Notes under the pieces: model-generated
What the model was told of the DNA's origin: nothing
What the model saw: only the letters and a program-made list of their open reading frames with translations
Databases searched by the model: none
Made by a program: the position numbers and the translations under genes
Part shown: one piece after another, positions 3,737 to 5,839 of the stretch
How positions within the stretch are numbered: the stretch's first letter is position 1
Layout of the letters: each line of letters opens with the position of its first letter
NCBI GenBank assembly: GCA_014804865.1
Contig: JAAUYY010000065.1
Coordinates: forward strand, 1-5,839
Direction of reading: 5' to 3'
DNA length: 5,839 nt
Source: Desulfovibrio sp.
GTDB lineage: Bacteria > Desulfobacterota > Desulfovibrionia > Desulfovibrionales > Desulfovibrionaceae

Positions 3737-5839
3737 ATGAGCGAAAAAAAATACGCGTCATTCGAGACTATTCGGGCAAACTGCCCAGCCGACGCTTTCA
3801 CGGTAAGGGAGCGAGGGAACGCGTCTTCAGACTCGGAGATAGGCGCGAGAGCGGACGACGAGTTTCAGATTTTAAAAAGCCTTCCCGCGCGCGGAGCCGA
3901 AGCCGATCTATTCATTGTCTTCGATGAAGATAAATTGAAAATCTTAAAACTCTACCGCGAGGGTTTGGAGCCAAAAAGGGAGATGGCCGAGCGTTACGAA
4001 AACGTCTCGAGAGCCTATCCCAGACATGTTGTTAAAATATATAAGACTGGCTTTAACCGAAAGACAGCGCGATGGTACGAGTTGCAAGAATACATCGAGG
4101 GAGGATCGGCGGCCGACGCCCTCGCCAAAGGCGTAAAATACGATTTTCGCGAGTTTGTCCGCGAGCTTTCGGGAGCCGTCGCGGCCTTGCATGACTGCGG
4201 CGTCGCTCACCGCGATCTGAAGCCCGCGAACATTCTCGTCCGTTCCGAGCGACCATTGAATCTTGTGCTCGCCGATTTCGGCGTCGCTTCGGCGCTCGAC
4301 GGCGCGAGCGCGCGAGAAACTGATCGCAAGGGCTTTACGCCAATGTACGCCGCCCCCGAGGATATGCTTGGACAATTAGTGTCGAGACAGGCCGATTGGT
4401 GGGCCTGCGGCATGATTTTCTATGAGCTTCTCCTGGGGATCCATCCCTTTCAGAATTTAAGTCCCGCGCGCGTCGCCTACATACTTTCTACGCGGGGAGT
4501 GGAGATTGACGAAAATCTTCCCGAAGATCAGAAAACCCTTCTCGCCGGTCTCCTTACCCGAAATGACAAGGCTCGCTGGGGCTGGGAGCAAGTAAGATTA
4601 TGGCTGAATGGCGCGAAAGATATTCCCGTATATTACGAAGGAGCGAACGGTTCAAAAGTCGAGCCTTTTGTTTTCGAAGGACGCCCATATACTGATCTGC
4701 GCGGGCTGGCTCTCGCTTTCGCTTCCGGCTACGAACAATCGCGCCTGGGAAAGGGAATGCTCGCCAGAGGCAGCGTGGCCAAATGGTTGCAAAACTCGAA
4801 TATGTTTGACGAAGAAGCGATCCTGTCGGAAGAAATCGCGGATAACGACGCGGATTTATATCTTTTTAAATTTATAAGAAAATACGCGCCTGAAACGCCT
4901 TTCGCATTCTACGGCTTGATAATTACGCCTGAAAATGTAATCCGCTGTTTGCGAGAGGGGGGAGGAGAGGCCGAAAAATATGTCTTGTCGCTATTTGGAA
5001 GCGGCAAAATTAAAAAATTTTTTCCTATCCTTCCTGCCAATCTTCGGAATCCAACGCTGGAAGCCTTCGCGGAGGCGGACTGGAAAAAAGATCCGCGCCT
5101 TCCTTTGGCCGCGTCTATCGCCCCGGATAAATTCTATTGGGGAATAGATGGATCTCCCAAAACGACGCTCGAACGCATTAAATTCGCCGAGCGGAACCCG
5201 AATCTTCTCGCGCTTAACGTCTGGCGCGATATGGGAGGCCCCGATTTTATCATTCCTCCCGAAGTCGCCGGATTATTTAAGGACGGCAAATACGAAGAGG
5301 CGATCGCTCGGCTCATGAATCTTGAAAAACGCGGTCGAATCCTGAAGGTCGGCGATCTGCCCGTCCAATATAAAAATAATGTCTATGGCGGAAGCGATAT
5401 CGACTACGCCCGCGAACTTCTCCGCAAGAACAAGTCTCATCCCGAAGCGCTCGCATTAATTCGCGAAACGCGTGAGCTTATCGATGAAATTGAGCGAGCC
5501 CCAGCAGCGGACCTACAATTCGGGCGCGGAGCCGGCGGAGGCCGCGATATGAACGATGTCCTCGACGCCGCCCTCGCCCGTCTGCGCGAAACCTTAGGCA
5601 GAAGAATCATCAAATTTACTGGAACCAGCGATTCAATAAATGACGAAGTGTACTCTTTGTTGAATGACCTTTCCCAGGACGTCCGCGATCCGTTGGCTAA
5701 TTATCTGGAAAGATTTTTGCCTCCATCCGGAGACGGGCTGGGAATTTTCAACCAGCCGATTGTCTGGGAAAATCTTTACAATTTTATCCGGCCTAGCGAC
5801 GCTCCGCCTCCCTTCCAGGGAATAGTCGACTCTATTCGG
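3737..5839 (+). CDS. Hanks-type Ser/Thr protein kinase with long C-terminal extension (3' end cut by window)
   Basis: An uninterrupted frame of 701 codons runs off the right edge. Residues about 43-291 are a eukaryotic-like kinase domain: a degenerate glycine loop (LPARGAEADLFIV, about 49-61), the ATP lysine K71 in LKILKLYR, catalytic loop HRDLKPAN (158-165), metal-binding DFG (180-182), a Thr-containing activation loop, APE (206-208) and DWWACG (220-225). All catalytic residues are present and it is an RD kinase, so it should be active and probably autophosphorylates. The 410 or more residues after the kinase match nothing I can name: they are soluble-looking, mainly helical, with a motif around LARGSVAKWLQ (342-352), a TPR-like helix pair about 555-588, and a Gly/Arg linker (FGRGAGGGRD, 595-604). 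No transmembrane, PASTA or FHA segment is seen. The start is uncertain: ATG 3737 has only a weak AAAGAA upstream, and an in-frame ATG at 3629 would add 36 residues. It is co-directional with the AAA+ gene, 206 bases downstream. Confidence 0.92.
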   Translation, partial: MSEKKYASFETIRANCPADAFTVRERGNASSDSEIGARADDEFQILKSLPARGAEADLFIVFDEDKLKILKLYREGLEPKREMAERYENVSRAYPRHVVKIYKTGFNRKTARWYELQEYIEGGSAADALAKGVKYDFREFVRELSGAVAALHDCGVAHRDLKPANILVRSERPLNLVLADFGVASALDGASARETDRKGFTPMYAAPEDMLGQLVSRQADWWACGMIFYELLLGIHPFQNLSPARVAYILSTRGVEIDENLPEDQKTLLAGLLTRNDKARWGWEQVRLWLNGAKDIPVYYEGANGSKVEPFVFEGRPYTDLRGLALAFASGYEQSRLGKGMLARGSVAKWLQNSNMFDEEAILSEEIADNDADLYLFKFIRKYAPETPFAFYGLIITPENVIRCLREGGGEAEKYVLSLFGSGKIKKFFPILPANLRNPTLEAFAEADWKKDPRLPLAASIAPDKFYWGIDGSPKTTLERIKFAERNPNLLALNVWRDMGGPDFIIPPEVAGLFKDGKYEEAIARLMNLEKRGRILKVGDLPVQYKNNVYGGSDIDYARELLRKNKSHPEALALIRETRELIDEIERAPAADLQFGRGAGGGRDMNDVLDAALARLRETLGRRIIKFTGTSDSINDEVYSLLNDLSQDVRDPLANYLERFLPPSGDGLGIFNQPIVWENLYNFIRPSDAPPPFQGIVDSIR

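Noticed and set aside
3595..3801. Minus-strand 68-codon frame across the gap before the kinase
   Set aside because: Overlaps the kinase start antisense, with no convincing ribosome site and no family resemblance.
3944..4375. Minus-strand 143-codon open frame (with others at 4053-4256 and 4207-4413)
   Set aside because: Opposite the kinase catalytic core, whose HRD and DFG motifs prove the plus-strand frame.
4608..4877. Plus-strand 89-codon frame inside the kinase gene
   Set aside because: Out of frame with the long open kinase frame, with no motif or ribosome site; a shadow.
1686..5839. Type VI secretion ClpV/PpkA pair
   Set aside because: The ATPase lacks a Clp N-domain and an active first AAA+ ring and is much shorter than ClpV; no secretion gene is visible.

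Overview
The window comes from a bacterium, probably Gram-negative. The evidence is the start of a Kbp/YgaU-type BON protein at the left edge, Shine-Dalgarno sites before the first three genes, ATG starts and tightly packed co-directional genes. Coding DNA is roughly half G+C by eye, rich in GCGC and TCGCGA-like words, and separated by markedly A+T-rich regulatory DNA. I cannot name the genus. Nothing looks like a transposase, integrase, tRNA, rRNA or CRISPR array.

Layout: (1) 1-224, minus strand, the first 74 codons of a Kbp/YgaU-like BON protein that runs off the window. (2) 225-565, a divergent intergenic region. Its middle (about 302-420) is G+C-rich and hairpin-prone; 421-565 is very A+T-rich and holds a possible promoter, a palindrome and an 11-codon leader ORF whose stop overlaps the next start. 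(3) 566-1714, plus strand, an unrecognised 382-residue protein with a hydrophobic N-terminus, a long charged helical middle and a small beta-rich-looking C-terminal segment. (4) 1686-3530, a 614-residue AAA+ protein overlapping the previous gene by 29 bases. Its second AAA+ module is ClpB-D2-like with all key motifs; its first half looks like an AAA+ fold without a P-loop. (5) 3531-3736, a 206-base gap with several inverted repeats. (6) 3737-5839, a large Hanks-type Ser/Thr protein kinase with a C-terminal extension of more than 400 residues, still open at the window end.

Functional reading (inference): the three plus-strand genes look like one module. A membrane-anchored helical protein, a ClpB-like remodelling ATPase and a Ser/Thr kinase would link phosphorylation signalling to ATP-driven remodelling of a partner. 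Families with related logic are the kinase/phosphatase/vWA 'TerY-P' systems, the MoxR-vWA ternary systems, and the ClpV/PpkA pair of type VI secretion. This locus matches none of them in the part visible: no vWA, phosphatase or secretion component is in the window, and the ATPase is not ClpV-like in architecture. The genes beyond position 5839 should be the most informative for naming the system.
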